This document shows positions 7,915-15,849 of a stretch of DNA of 64,000 nucleotides, one piece after another. Position numbers and translations under genes: made by a program. The stretch's first letter is position 1; each line of letters begins with the position of its first letter. Below the pieces are notes generated by a model. It was not told the origin of the DNA. It saw only the letters and a list, made by a program, of their open reading frames with translations, and made no database searches. Source of the stretch: VFMC01 sp040398525 (GTDB lineage: Bacteria; Actinomycetota; Acidimicrobiia; Acidimicrobiales; Ilumatobacteraceae); NCBI GenBank assembly GCA_040398525.1, contig JBBATY010000006.1, positions 62,001 to 126,000 of the forward strand, in the 5' to 3' direction.

Positions 7915-8754
7915 ATGGCCTCGACGAAGATGCCGGCCTCTGAGCCGGTCCCCGCTGAGGAGACCCCGGGCCGACCTCTGCCGCGGGTCATAGCGGTGGC
8001 GAACCAGAAGGGTGGGGTGGGCAAGACCACCACCACGATCAACCTCGGCGCGTGCCTGGCCGAGCTCGGCTACCGCACGCTCGTCGTCGACCTCGACCCC
8101 CAAGGCAATGCGTCGACCGGGCTGGGCATCGAGAACCGCGGGCTCGAGACCTCGATGTACCACGTGATCATGCACGAGGTGCCGCTCGAGCAATGCATCG
8201 AGCCCACGGCGGTGAAGAACCTCTTCGTGGCGCCGGCCAGCCTCGACTTGGCAGGTGCGGAGATCGAGTTGGTTCCCGCATTCAGTCGGGAGGGTCGACT
8301 CCGCCGAGCGATCGAGGCAGTGCTCGACGACTACGACTACGTCCTGATCGACTGTCCCCCATCGCTCGGCCTGCTCACCGTGAACGGCCTCAATGCCGCA
8401 CGTGAGGTCCTGGTCCCGATCCAGTGCGAGTACTACGCCCTGGAAGGCCTGGGCCAACTGCTCCGCAACGTCGACCTGGTCAAGCGCAACCTCAATCCGA
8501 CCCTCGAGATCAGCACCATCGTGTGCGTGATGTACGACGCCAGGACGAAGCTGTCCGAGCAGGTCGTCCGTGAGGTGCGCGAGCACTTCGGCGACAAGGT
8601 GTGCCGGACAGTGATCCCGCGGACCATCCGACTGTCGGAGGCCCCGTCGTACGGACAGCCGATCATCACGTTCGATTCGGCATCTCGTGGTGCCGTTGCC
8701 TATCGGGAAGTAGCCAAGGAGGTCAGTCGTGGCACGACTCGGCGGTCTGGGTAA
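7915..8754 (+). CDS. parA: Chromosome partitioning ATPase ParA (Soj)
   Basis: ParA is a deviant-Walker ATPase that moves ParB-parS origin complexes. The deviant Walker A (KGGVGKTTT) is at about residues 31-39, and LVVDLDPQGNASTG and LIDCPPSLGLLTVN follow as expected. The ATG at 7915 (279 residues) has a good ribosome site, and the longer upstream frame is not family-like. The 3' end overlaps parB by 26 bases, and parS sites lie upstream. Confidence 0.96.
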   Translation: MASTKMPASEPVPAEETPGRPLPRVIAVANQKGGVGKTTTTINLGACLAELGYRTLVVDLDPQGNASTGLGIENRGLETSMYHVIMHEVPLEQCIEPTAVKNLFVAPASLDLAGAEIELVPAFSREGRLRRAIEAVLDDYDYVLIDCPPSLGLLTVNGLNAAREVLVPIQCEYYALEGLGQLLRNVDLVKRNLNPTLEISTIVCVMYDARTKLSEQVVREVREHFGDKVCRTVIPRTIRLSEAPSYGQPIITFDSASRGAVAYREVAKEVSRGTTRRSG

Positions 8755-9691
8755 GGGGCTCAACGCCCTCATCCCCACAGCAGAGGGAACGGAGGCAGCG
8801 ACGGGTGACGGCCCGCGCCTCGACGAGATCCCCATCGACCTCATCGACAAGAACCCGAACCAGCCACGGGTGCACTTCGACGAGGAGTCACTCGCCGATC
8901 TGGCGGCCTCGGTGAGCGAGATCGGGGTGCTCCAACCGATCCTGGTCCGCCCGGTCGGTGGGCGGTACGAACTGGTTGCAGGTGAGCGTCGCTGGCGTGC
9001 GGCGAAGCGGGCGGGGCTGCCGGTGATCCCGGCCATCATTCGCACCACCGACGAGTTGGGCTCGGTCGAACGAGCACTCGTCGAGAACCTGCATCGCAGC
9101 GACCTGACGCCGCTCGAGGAGGCGTCGGCCTATCAGCAGTTGATCGACGACTTCTCGATGACCCACGAGCAGGTTGCGGCACGTGTGGGGAAGAGCAGGT
9201 CGGCGGTCAGCAACATGCTGCGCCTGCTCACCCTGCCACCCGCCATCCAGGGCTTCTTGGCCGACGGGCGCCTGTCGGCGGGCCATGCACGCGCCCTGCT
9301 CGGTACACCCGACCGGGCCTTCCAGGAGCAGTTGGCTCGTCGCGCCGCCAACGGTGGTTGGTCGGTACGTGCCGTGGAGGAGGCTGTGCGCGATCGCCAG
9401 GCCGGAGGCACCGGTGTGGCGCCCGACGATGACGAGGCGCCGGCTCCGGCACCTGTGGCCGGATCGCCCGGGCGTCGCGGCGGAGCCACGTCGTCGAGTG
9501 GTCGGCCGGCGGGTCTGCTCGAGCTGGAGGACTTGCTCGGGGAGTACTTGTCCACCAACGTGCGTGTGTCGATGGGTGCTCGACGAGGCAAGGTGACGAT
9601 CGATTTCGCCGATCTGGAGGATCTTGAGCGGCTGTATCACCTGATGAGCAGCCCACACCGACCAGAATCGACGACGGAGAGTGTTTACTGA
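8729..9691 (+). CDS. parB: Chromosome partitioning protein ParB (Spo0J)
   Basis: ParB is the CTP-dependent clamp that loads at parS. The 320-residue protein starts with the conserved ParA-activating peptide MARLGGLGKGLNAL. It then shows the CTP-binding boxes (NPNQPR, GERRWRA, ENLHRSDL), a helix-turn-helix (MTHEQVAARVGKSRSAVSN) and a C-terminal dimerisation domain after an Ala/Pro linker. The GTG start lies inside parA. It converges on the CwlM-like gene. Confidence 0.96.
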   Translation: MARLGGLGKGLNALIPTAEGTEAATGDGPRLDEIPIDLIDKNPNQPRVHFDEESLADLAASVSEIGVLQPILVRPVGGRYELVAGERRWRAAKRAGLPVIPAIIRTTDELGSVERALVENLHRSDLTPLEEASAYQQLIDDFSMTHEQVAARVGKSRSAVSNMLRLLTLPPAIQGFLADGRLSAGHARALLGTPDRAFQEQLARRAANGGWSVRAVEEAVRDRQAGGTGVAPDDDEAPAPAPVAGSPGRRGGATSSSGRPAGLLELEDLLGEYLSTNVRVSMGARRGKVTIDFADLEDLERLYHLMSSPHRPESTTESVY

Positions 9692-9698
9692 CCACATG

Positions 9699-9726
9699 AG
9701 GTGATCTCTCAGGTAGGAGATGACCT
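9699..9726. terminator. Hairpin between convergent parB and cwlM-like genes
   Basis: GGTGATCTC (9700-9708) pairs with GAGATGACC (9717-9725) at 8 of 9 positions across an 8-base loop. There is no T-run, so it may be a weak bidirectional terminator. Confidence 0.4.
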
Positions 9727-9744
9727 CCAGGGTTACGCACAATA

Positions 9745-9765
9745 GGTGGACAAACCTGTGGACAA
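9745..9765. promoter_or_regulatory. Two tandem DnaA boxes downstream of parB
   Basis: GGTGGACAA (9745-9753) and the perfect reverse box TGTGGACAA (9757-9765) are direct repeats with a 12-base period in the 82-base parB-cwlM gap. They could titrate DnaA or contribute to initiation control about 6 kb from the origin. Confidence 0.6.
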
Positions 9766-9773
9766 ACCCTCGA

Positions 9774-10742
9774 TCAGGGCGTGAGTGTCCACCCGTGCAG
9801 CCACGACTGCACCGCTCGGCCGATGGCATCGGCAACCGACGGCGTGGCATCGAGCACCGTCCGAACCGGTCCGAGCGATGCCAGCACTGCAGGCATGCGC
9901 GTCTCGCGCAGCACGGGCAGCCGCAGGCCCTGGGGTTCGTCGACGATCAGCGGTGTGCGGCGCAGTTCGGCGGTCAGGCAGTCGGCCAGCGAGTGGCCAC
10001 CGACCGACTCGAAGGTCGGCACCCGGTAGAACGTGACGTGCGAGCGCTGTTCGACGGTGGTCTCGAGCCCGATGTAGGCATGTGCCCCGAAGCGGTTGGC
10101 GGCCTGAGCCTGGGCGACCGGATCGGGCTCGTCGAGCGGCATCACCTGCGCTCCGTGATGGCGCAACTCGCGGCTCACCAGGCGGCTGATCGTGCTCAGA
10201 CCGCTGAATTGTCCGATGGCGAGGCGAAGCGACGACCAGTCCGTGGGCGCCGCCCCGCGGAGGTGCTCGCGTTCACGGACGGCGCCGATACCCGGTCCCG
10301 ACCCGGTCTGGCCGATCACCCGGTCGAGCATCCGGATCGAGTCGGTCCCGCACACGCCGTCGGCGTGAAGCCCGCAGTCGCTCTGGAACGAGGTGAGGGC
10401 CCCGGCCGTCCTCGGACCGAAGATGCCGTCGACGCGTCCGCAGTCGAACCCCAGGCGGGTCAGCCGCGACTGCAGCTCGCCGACATCGTCACCACGCAGG
10501 TTCGGCGAGGTGAGCAGCAACAGGCGGTCGCCGAGCCGCCATGTCGCCTCCACCAACGCGCTCCAGCAGTCGAGGTCGCACGCGTCGGCCTCGCGCAGGC
10601 CGCGAGCGTGCTGAAAGCGGTGCAATGCATCGAGGGTGGACGCGCAGAACTCTCCCGCCTGCATCCTGCCCGCGGCAAAGCCCGTTGCCGTCAGTCGACG
10701 CTGCAGGTCGCGAACAGCCTCGCTGCGCTGGCCTGGCCTCAG
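9774..10742 (-). CDS. cwlM: CwlM-like peptidoglycan-binding protein with a degenerate amidase domain
   Basis: Two PG_binding_1 repeats fill roughly residues 5-75 and 80-150 (VRDLQRRL, DVGELQSRLTRLGF, DGIFGPRTAGALTSFQ). The remainder resembles an Amidase_3 fold, but the usual DPGHGG zinc motif and later zinc ligands are not visible. In Mycobacterium, CwlM sits in this same place (parB-cwlM-trxC-trxB) and is a catalytically inactive regulator of MurA. The first ATG (10664) would cut repeat 1 in half. The frame is open and family-like up to a CTG at 10740-10742 that overlaps the trxA stop, and I use that as a non-standard start. Confidence 0.75.
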   Translation of the reverse strand: MRPGQRSEAVRDLQRRLTATGFAAGRMQAGEFCASTLDALHRFQHARGLREADACDLDCWSALVEATWRLGDRLLLLTSPNLRGDDVGELQSRLTRLGFDCGRVDGIFGPRTAGALTSFQSDCGLHADGVCGTDSIRMLDRVIGQTGSGPGIGAVREREHLRGAAPTDWSSLRLAIGQFSGLSTISRLVSRELRHHGAQVMPLDEPDPVAQAQAANRFGAHAYIGLETTVEQRSHVTFYRVPTFESVGGHSLADCLTAELRRTPLIVDEPQGLRLPVLRETRMPAVLASLGPVRTVLDATPSVADAIGRAVQSWLHGWTLTP

Positions 10743-11077
10743 TGGGAAGACGGAAGGAATGTCGAGAGCTCCTGGAGCAGGGCGCTCTTCGGACGGGCTC
10801 CGACGATGCGCTTGGCCACGTCACCCTTGTCGAACACGAGCAGGGTGGGGATGCTCATCACGTTGTACCGCATGGCGAGATCGGGGTGCTCGTCGACGTT
10901 CAGCTTGGCGATGGTGATCTTGCCCTGCTGCTCGGTGGCGATGTCGGCCAGGATCGGTGCGATCTGCTTGCAGGGGCCGCACCACTCGGCCCAGAAGTCG
11001 ACGACGACGGGCAAGTCACTCGACGCGACGGTCTCGTCGAAGGTTGCGCTGGTGAGGGTGACGATGCCTTCGGCCAT
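10739..11077 (-). CDS. trxA: Thioredoxin
   Basis: Thioredoxin is a disulfide reductase. The 112-residue protein has the active site WCGPC with the two cysteines at residues 33 and 36, and the cis-Pro motif IPTLLVF. The ATG at 11075-11077 has an AAAGGA ribosome site upstream; further in-frame upstream codons are not conserved thioredoxin sequence. It is followed directly by the CwlM-like gene and preceded by trxB, which recycles it with NADPH. Confidence 0.95.
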   Translation of the reverse strand: MAEGIVTLTSATFDETVASSDLPVVVDFWAEWCGPCKQIAPILADIATEQQGKITIAKLNVDEHPDLAMRYNVMSIPTLLVFDKGDVAKRIVGARPKSALLQELSTFLPSSH

Positions 11078-11182
11078 GGTGGGATCCTTTCGCAGGGACT
11101 GCTCGATGCTACTGAGACAACCAGCCGGAGACGGCGCGCATTCCACGGGCTGCTCGTCGTGGGCCCGGATGGGCCCGGATCG

Positions 11183-12127
11183 TCAGTGTGCGTTGGCCTC
11201 GAGCCACCGCTCGGCGTCGATCGCTGCCATGCACCCGGACCCGGCGGCGGTGATCGCTTGCCGGTAGGTGTGGTCCTGCACGTCGCCGCACGCGAACACC
11301 CCGTCGACGTTGGTGTACGACGAGCCGGCCCGTGTGATGAGGTAGCCGCTGTCCTCCATGTCGAGGATGCCGCGGAACAGGTCGGTGTTCGGCCGGTGGC
11401 CGATGGCGATGAACAGGCCCGTGACGTCGAGGTTCGAGCTCTCGCCGGTGACCGTGTCCTGCACCACCACACCTGCGAGTGAGTCGGTGCCGAGCAACTC
11501 GGTGACGGCGCTGTTCCAACGGATCTCGATCTTCGGGTTCGACAGCGCCCGCTCCTGCATGATCTTCGAGGCGCGCAACTGGTCGCGGCGCACGAGCAGC
11601 GTCACCTTCGACGCGAACTTGGTGAGGAACGTCGCCTCCTCGATCGCCGAGTCGCCGCCGCCCACGACCGCGATCTCCTGGCCACGGAAGAAGAACCCGT
11701 CGCAGGTGGCGCAGGTCGACAGGCCGTGACCGATCAGGCGGGTCTCGGCCTCGAGGCCGAGCATCAGGCTCTGCGCGCCGGTCGAGACGATCACCGACTC
11801 GGCGAGGTGCAGCTCGTTGTGGACCCACACCTTGAACGGACGCTCGGAGAAGTCGACCTTGGTGACCTTGGCGGTGATGAACTCCGCGCCGAACCGCGAG
11901 GCCTGCTCGCGCATGTTGCCCATCAGCTCAGGGCCCATGACACCCATCGGGAAGCCGGGGAAGTTCTCGACCTCGGTGGTGAGCATCAGCTGCCCTCCGG
12001 GTTGGTCGGTGGTGCTCGACGGCTCCCCTTCGATCACCAGCGGCTCGAGGCTGGCGCGCGCGGTGTAGATGGCGGCGGTGAGCCCGGCCGGGCCGGAGCC
12101 GATGATGATGACATTGCGGGTGGTCAT
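11183..12127 (-). CDS. trxB: Thioredoxin-disulfide reductase
   Basis: TrxB is the NADPH- and FAD-dependent reductase of thioredoxin. The 314-residue protein has the FAD-binding GSGPAG motif near the N-terminus, the redox site CATC preceding DGFFF at about residue 136, the NADPH motif GGGDSAIEEA, and the C-terminal GVFACGDV FAD motif. It precedes trxA on the same strand with a 105-base gap that shows no clear terminator. Confidence 0.96.
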   Translation of the reverse strand: MTTRNVIIIGSGPAGLTAAIYTARASLEPLVIEGEPSSTTDQPGGQLMLTTEVENFPGFPMGVMGPELMGNMREQASRFGAEFITAKVTKVDFSERPFKVWVHNELHLAESVIVSTGAQSLMLGLEAETRLIGHGLSTCATCDGFFFRGQEIAVVGGGDSAIEEATFLTKFASKVTLLVRRDQLRASKIMQERALSNPKIEIRWNSAVTELLGTDSLAGVVVQDTVTGESSNLDVTGLFIAIGHRPNTDLFRGILDMEDSGYLITRAGSSYTNVDGVFACGDVQDHTYRQAITAAGSGCMAAIDAERWLEANAH

Positions 12128-12196
12128 GTGCGTTCCTTGGCGGCGAAGGGTGCGGAGCCGGACAGTGAAGGTGCTGGTCGGTGGCAGCAGCGGCGG

Positions 12197-12538
12197 TCAG
12201 CGGTCGGCATCGGCGTCGGGTGTGCGACGCAGGCGCATGCACACCACGCCGATCACCGCGAACAGCACGGAACCGACCAGGTACGACACCCACACGCTCG
12301 AGTCGGTGTCGACCCATCCACCGACATTGACGATGCGTTGCAGCAACTTGGTGATGAGGATGACACCGAGCACGCCGGCGCTGATGGCCAGCACGCCGAT
12401 GATGCTGCCGAACACCAGGCCACGCACCAGCCTCACCACTCGCGTGGTGGCCGTGGTGCGCACCATGGTCACGTACTTCTCGACGAGGTCGGCGAGCTGT
12501 GGTGCCCAGTCGGGGTTGTTCAGCGGGTTGCCCGGCAT
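12197..12538 (-). CDS. Small two-helix membrane protein, phage-holin-superfamily-like
   Basis: The 113-residue product has an amphipathic N-terminal helix (about 13-45) followed by two transmembrane segments near residues 42-66 and 82-102 and a charged tail (RLRRTPDADADR). This architecture resembles actinobacterial proteins grouped with phage-holin or putative-holin families, of unknown role. It lies between trxB and the anti-sigma gene, where mycobacteria also carry genes of the sigM-trx cluster. Function unknown. Confidence 0.7.
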   Translation of the reverse strand: MPGNPLNNPDWAPQLADLVEKYVTMVRTTATTRVVRLVRGLVFGSIIGVLAISAGVLGVILITKLLQRIVNVGGWVDTDSSVWVSYLVGSVLFAVIGVVCMRLRRTPDADADR

Positions 12539-12585
12539 GGGGCGAGCCTACTCCCTCACCTGGGGTGACGGGCCGTCCGGGGCGA

Positions 12586-13359
12586 TCAGGGGGTGACGGT
12601 GGCGAGCACGGCGCAGGTGTCGGCACCGATGGCGCTGTACGAGCTGTCGGCGTTGCGCACGACGATGGCGGTGACACCCTGGAAGGTGACGACACCGATG
12701 ATCTCGCTGCCCGTCGGGCTGCACGCGCTGTCGGGCAGGTTTGCCATCGGCGGTGCCGCGGCGGTGCGGGTGGCGTACTCGGTGAGCTCGTCGGTGCTGG
12801 CGACCTCCTCGGTGGGTGCCATGGCCACGACGACCTGGGGGGTCGTGGTGTCGGCCTCGGCGCCAGAGTCGATCGAGCCGATCGTGGGGGAGGTGTTCGT
12901 GCCCTCGAGCGGCGCAGCCGTGCCAGGCACCGGTGCCATCTCGGTGGCGCCTGCGGTGGCCTCGGCCATCTTGGCCGTATCGGTGGAGAACGCGCTCTCG
13001 ACGGCTGCGGTCGGCTCGATCGAGACCGGATCGTTCGACGATCCGCCCAGGCCGTTGATCACCACACCACCGACGGCCAGCACGGCGACGGCCGCTGCGG
13101 CCGAGCCGACCCAGCGTGTCCAGCGACTGCCCATTCGGGTCTGGAGCGAGACGACGTCGGCGGGCCGGTCGGGCGCAACCGCTGCTGCGGCCGCTGCCGC
13201 GACGGGTACCTCGCCGTGGAGCTCGTCGAACGCTGCGAGCGCGGCCGAGATGGCGATCTCGCGAGCCTCGGCCGGCACGGCGACGTCGCGCATCGCGGCG
13301 CGCACAGGCAGCCACTCGGCATCGCTCGGGGCGTCGGGGTCGAGGATCTCGTCGCTCAT
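12586..13359 (-). CDS. Membrane-anchored anti-sigma factor, partner of the SigM-like sigma factor
   Basis: The 257-residue protein has a cytoplasmic N-terminal region (about 1-85) with a short helical start resembling anti-sigma domains, one transmembrane segment at about 85-107 (WVGSAAAAVAVLAVGGVVI), and an extracytoplasmic Thr/Ala/Pro-rich part with a small C-terminal domain containing two Cys. Its ATG overlaps the sigma gene stop (ATGA). The location matches Rv3912 (RsmA-type regulator of SigM) of M. tuberculosis. The anti-sigma role is inferred from position and topology. Confidence 0.7.
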   Translation of the reverse strand: MSDEILDPDAPSDAEWLPVRAAMRDVAVPAEAREIAISAALAAFDELHGEVPVAAAAAAAVAPDRPADVVSLQTRMGSRWTRWVGSAAAAVAVLAVGGVVINGLGGSSNDPVSIEPTAAVESAFSTDTAKMAEATAGATEMAPVPGTAAPLEGTNTSPTIGSIDSGAEADTTTPQVVVAMAPTEEVASTDELTEYATRTAAAPPMANLPDSACSPTGSEIIGVVTFQGVTAIVVRNADSSYSAIGADTCAVLATVTP

Positions 13360-13949
13360 AGGTCAGGGGTTGGACGTTCGTCGGCAGGTTCGCGGTTCCC
13401 GGCTGCCAGCAATTCGACCAGAGCGGCCCGTCCGCGGGCGATCCGGCTCTTCACCGTGCCGACGGGGACGTCGAGGGCGTCGGCGATCTCGGCGTAGTCG
13501 AGGTCGCCCACGTCGCGCAGCACGAGCGGCACGCGGAAGGTCTCCGGCACCTGCGCGAGGGCGGCGTCGATCGCCATCCGGTCGACCACCGCCTCGACAC
13601 GTGGCCCGGCGTCGGGGTCGACCAGTTCGATGTCGCGTCCGTCGTCGTCGACCCGGTCGACCACAGCCGGTCGCCGTCGTCGGCGCCGCAGCTCGTCGAG
13701 GCTGGTGTTGGTGGCGATGCGATAGGCCCAGGTCGAGAACGCGGACCTGCCGTCGAAGCCGGGCAGGCTGCGCACGATCTTGATCAGCGCCTCCTGGGCG
13801 GCGTCGGCCGCGTCGGCATCCGAGCCGGTGATGCGCCGGCACACTGCGTAGATGCGGTCGTAGTGGGTGCGCAGCAAGGTGTCGAGCGCGCGACGGTCGC
13901 CGTCGTTGGCTCGGGCGACCAGTGCCCGATCGTCGTCGGGTGTGGTCAC
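13356..13949 (-). CDS. sigM: ECF RNA polymerase sigma factor, SigM-like
   Basis: Region 2 (residues about 24-90, YDRIYAVCRRITGSDADAADAAQEALIKIVRSL and FSTWAYRIATNTSLDELRRR) and region 4 (about 130-180, VPETFRVPLVLRDVGDLDYAEIA then VPVGTVKSRIARGR) are both intact. The GTG at 13947-13949 gives 197 residues and overlaps the kinase stop (GTGA). It stands in the conserved sigM neighbourhood near the origin. Activity is probably held by the downstream anti-sigma protein. Confidence 0.9.
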   Translation of the reverse strand: MTTPDDDRALVARANDGDRRALDTLLRTHYDRIYAVCRRITGSDADAADAAQEALIKIVRSLPGFDGRSAFSTWAYRIATNTSLDELRRRRRRPAVVDRVDDDGRDIELVDPDAGPRVEAVVDRMAIDAALAQVPETFRVPLVLRDVGDLDYAEIADALDVPVGTVKSRIARGRAALVELLAAGNREPADERPTPDL

Positions 13950-15721
13950 GCGCCGCTCGCTGTGAAGCGCACGTCGGTGAGGGTGCCGCGGTACGGGTTG
14001 TCGGCGCTGCACCCGTCGCTGGGGCCGAGCTGGCGCATCAGCACGAGCAGGTGCCGACCCGGTGCGATGACCGGCACGGTGACCGTGTCGGCGTCGCGGC
14101 CGTTGGCGCTGGCGATCGTGGCGCCCCAGTCGGCGATGGTGGCGGGTGCGATGTCGGCTGCGCTCGAGTAGATCTCGACGATCCACGGGGCGCTGGCGAT
14201 GTCGATCGCGAGCGAACCGGTGCCTGTGGCCCCGAGGGTGACGACGAGGCCCACGCCACGCTTGCCACCCAGGTACTCGTCGGAGTAGCAGACCGTGCTC
14301 CAGGCTGTCGACGGATCGCCGTCGAGGATGTTCGCGGCGAGCTCGTCGTTCTCGGTGCCATCACCGTCGGGATCGAATGCAGTGGCCTGCACGGCGACTG
14401 CGACCGGCGCGACCGGGGCTGGTGCGGGCACGGTGGTGGGCGTTGCGTCGACGGGCACCAGGGTGGTGGCGGCGGGGGCCTCGCCGCCGCTGCGCAGGTT
14501 GGTCCACAGCACCGCCACGACGATGGTGGCGGTGAGCAGCAGCAGGCCGACCAGTAGCAGCGACGGACCGGTGCGCTGCTCGTAGTTGCGGTTGGGTCGT
14601 TGACGGACGTGCACGCCCGCGGTGGGGGTGCGGTCGCGGTCGGACCGCACCACGGCCGGCCCGGTGGGACGGCCGCGGCTGCCGACGGGCTGGTAGCCGC
14701 CGACGGCAACCGGTGGTGTGGTGGTGGGCCCCACGCCCCCGGCACGTTGGTCGCGCGCCTGACGGGGGTCGGCCGTGAGAGCTGCCTGGTCGGGTCTGCC
14801 GCGCAGCTGCGGGGTGGGGTCGCCGATGATTCGTGGTACGGCGTCGGTGTGCTCGAGGATCGGTGCGGGCCTGCTCTGGATGTCGACGATGGCGGCGCGC
14901 ACCGCAGCACCACTCGCGTAGCGCTGCTCGGGCTTGCGGGCGAGCAGGCGGTGGACGAGCTCGGGCAGGCCGGGCGGCAGGGTGGGCCGCAGCCGGGTGA
15001 TGTCGGTGGGGTCGCGCTGCAACCGGGCGAGCGCGGTGTCGGCGTCGTTCTGGCCGAGGAACGGCACTCGGCCGGCGAGGCATTCATAGAGCACCAGCCC
15101 GAGCGAGTAGAGGTCGGCGCGCCCGTCGAGGCGTCGGCCGCGCACCTGCTCGGGCGACAGGTACTTCGCCGTCCCCATCATGATGTTGTCGTTGGTGAGG
15201 TCGTCCTCCGGGGTCGACTCGAGCCCCTTGGCGATGCCGAAGTCGGTGAGCAGCACCCGCCCGTCGGCGGTGATGAGGATGTTGCCGGGCTTCACATCGC
15301 GGTGCACGAGGCCGGCGGCGTGGGCCGCGTCGAGCGCCCCGGCCACACACGTCCCGATGTGCATGGTGAGGTCGGGGCTGAGCCGCTTCTGCTCGTCGAG
15401 CAACTGGCGCAGGCTCTTGCCGTTGACCAGTTGCATCACCACCGCCTGGCGGCCCTGTTCCTCGATCGCGTCGTACACGGCGACGATGTTGGGGTGGCTG
15501 AGCTGGGCGACTGCGACGGCCTCGCGGCGGAAGCGTTCGGCCACCACCGGGTCGTTGGCGAGGTTGGGTTTCAGCACCTTCACGGCGACCTTGCGCGACA
15601 ACTGCAGGTCGGTGGCCACCCAGACCTCGGCCATGCCACCTTGCGCGAGCCGTCGATCCAGCTGGTAGCGCTGGGCGAGGATGGTCGGCGGGGGCGACGG
15701 CGGGCTTGCTGTGGGCGACAT
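13946..15721 (-). CDS. Transmembrane serine/threonine protein kinase with discoidin-like ectodomain
   Basis: The catalytic domain fills residues about 17-285 and looks active: glycine loop LAQGGMAEVW, ATP-anchoring Lys48 (VAVKVLK), HRD loop at 140-142, DFG at 160-162 and SPE in the activation segment. A Pro/Arg-rich linker leads to one transmembrane helix (about 386-407). The outer domain (about 445-591) contains an F5/8-type pattern (NILDGDPSTAWST, VGLVVTLG). In Mycobacterium this position encodes MurJ fused to a pseudokinase with a similar outer domain; here the kinase stands alone and no murJ lies in the window. A role in cell-wall control is inferred. Confidence 0.88.
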   Translation of the reverse strand: MSPTASPPSPPPTILAQRYQLDRRLAQGGMAEVWVATDLQLSRKVAVKVLKPNLANDPVVAERFRREAVAVAQLSHPNIVAVYDAIEEQGRQAVVMQLVNGKSLRQLLDEQKRLSPDLTMHIGTCVAGALDAAHAAGLVHRDVKPGNILITADGRVLLTDFGIAKGLESTPEDDLTNDNIMMGTAKYLSPEQVRGRRLDGRADLYSLGLVLYECLAGRVPFLGQNDADTALARLQRDPTDITRLRPTLPPGLPELVHRLLARKPEQRYASGAAVRAAIVDIQSRPAPILEHTDAVPRIIGDPTPQLRGRPDQAALTADPRQARDQRAGGVGPTTTPPVAVGGYQPVGSRGRPTGPAVVRSDRDRTPTAGVHVRQRPNRNYEQRTGPSLLLVGLLLLTATIVVAVLWTNLRSGGEAPAATTLVPVDATPTTVPAPAPVAPVAVAVQATAFDPDGDGTENDELAANILDGDPSTAWSTVCYSDEYLGGKRGVGLVVTLGATGTGSLAIDIASAPWIVEIYSSAADIAPATIADWGATIASANGRDADTVTVPVIAPGRHLLVLMRQLGPSDGCSADNPYRGTLTDVRFTASGA

Positions 15722-15849
15722 GTCCGAACGTGAACGCTAGTGGTGCAACCGTCGACGGTCCCGGCAATCGGTGTCGATCGTCGGCTCCGAAGACGAGATC
15801 CGGCCCTCGGTGCGGTGCCCGATGTCGCGGCCTGCGCCGCGTGTCGACG

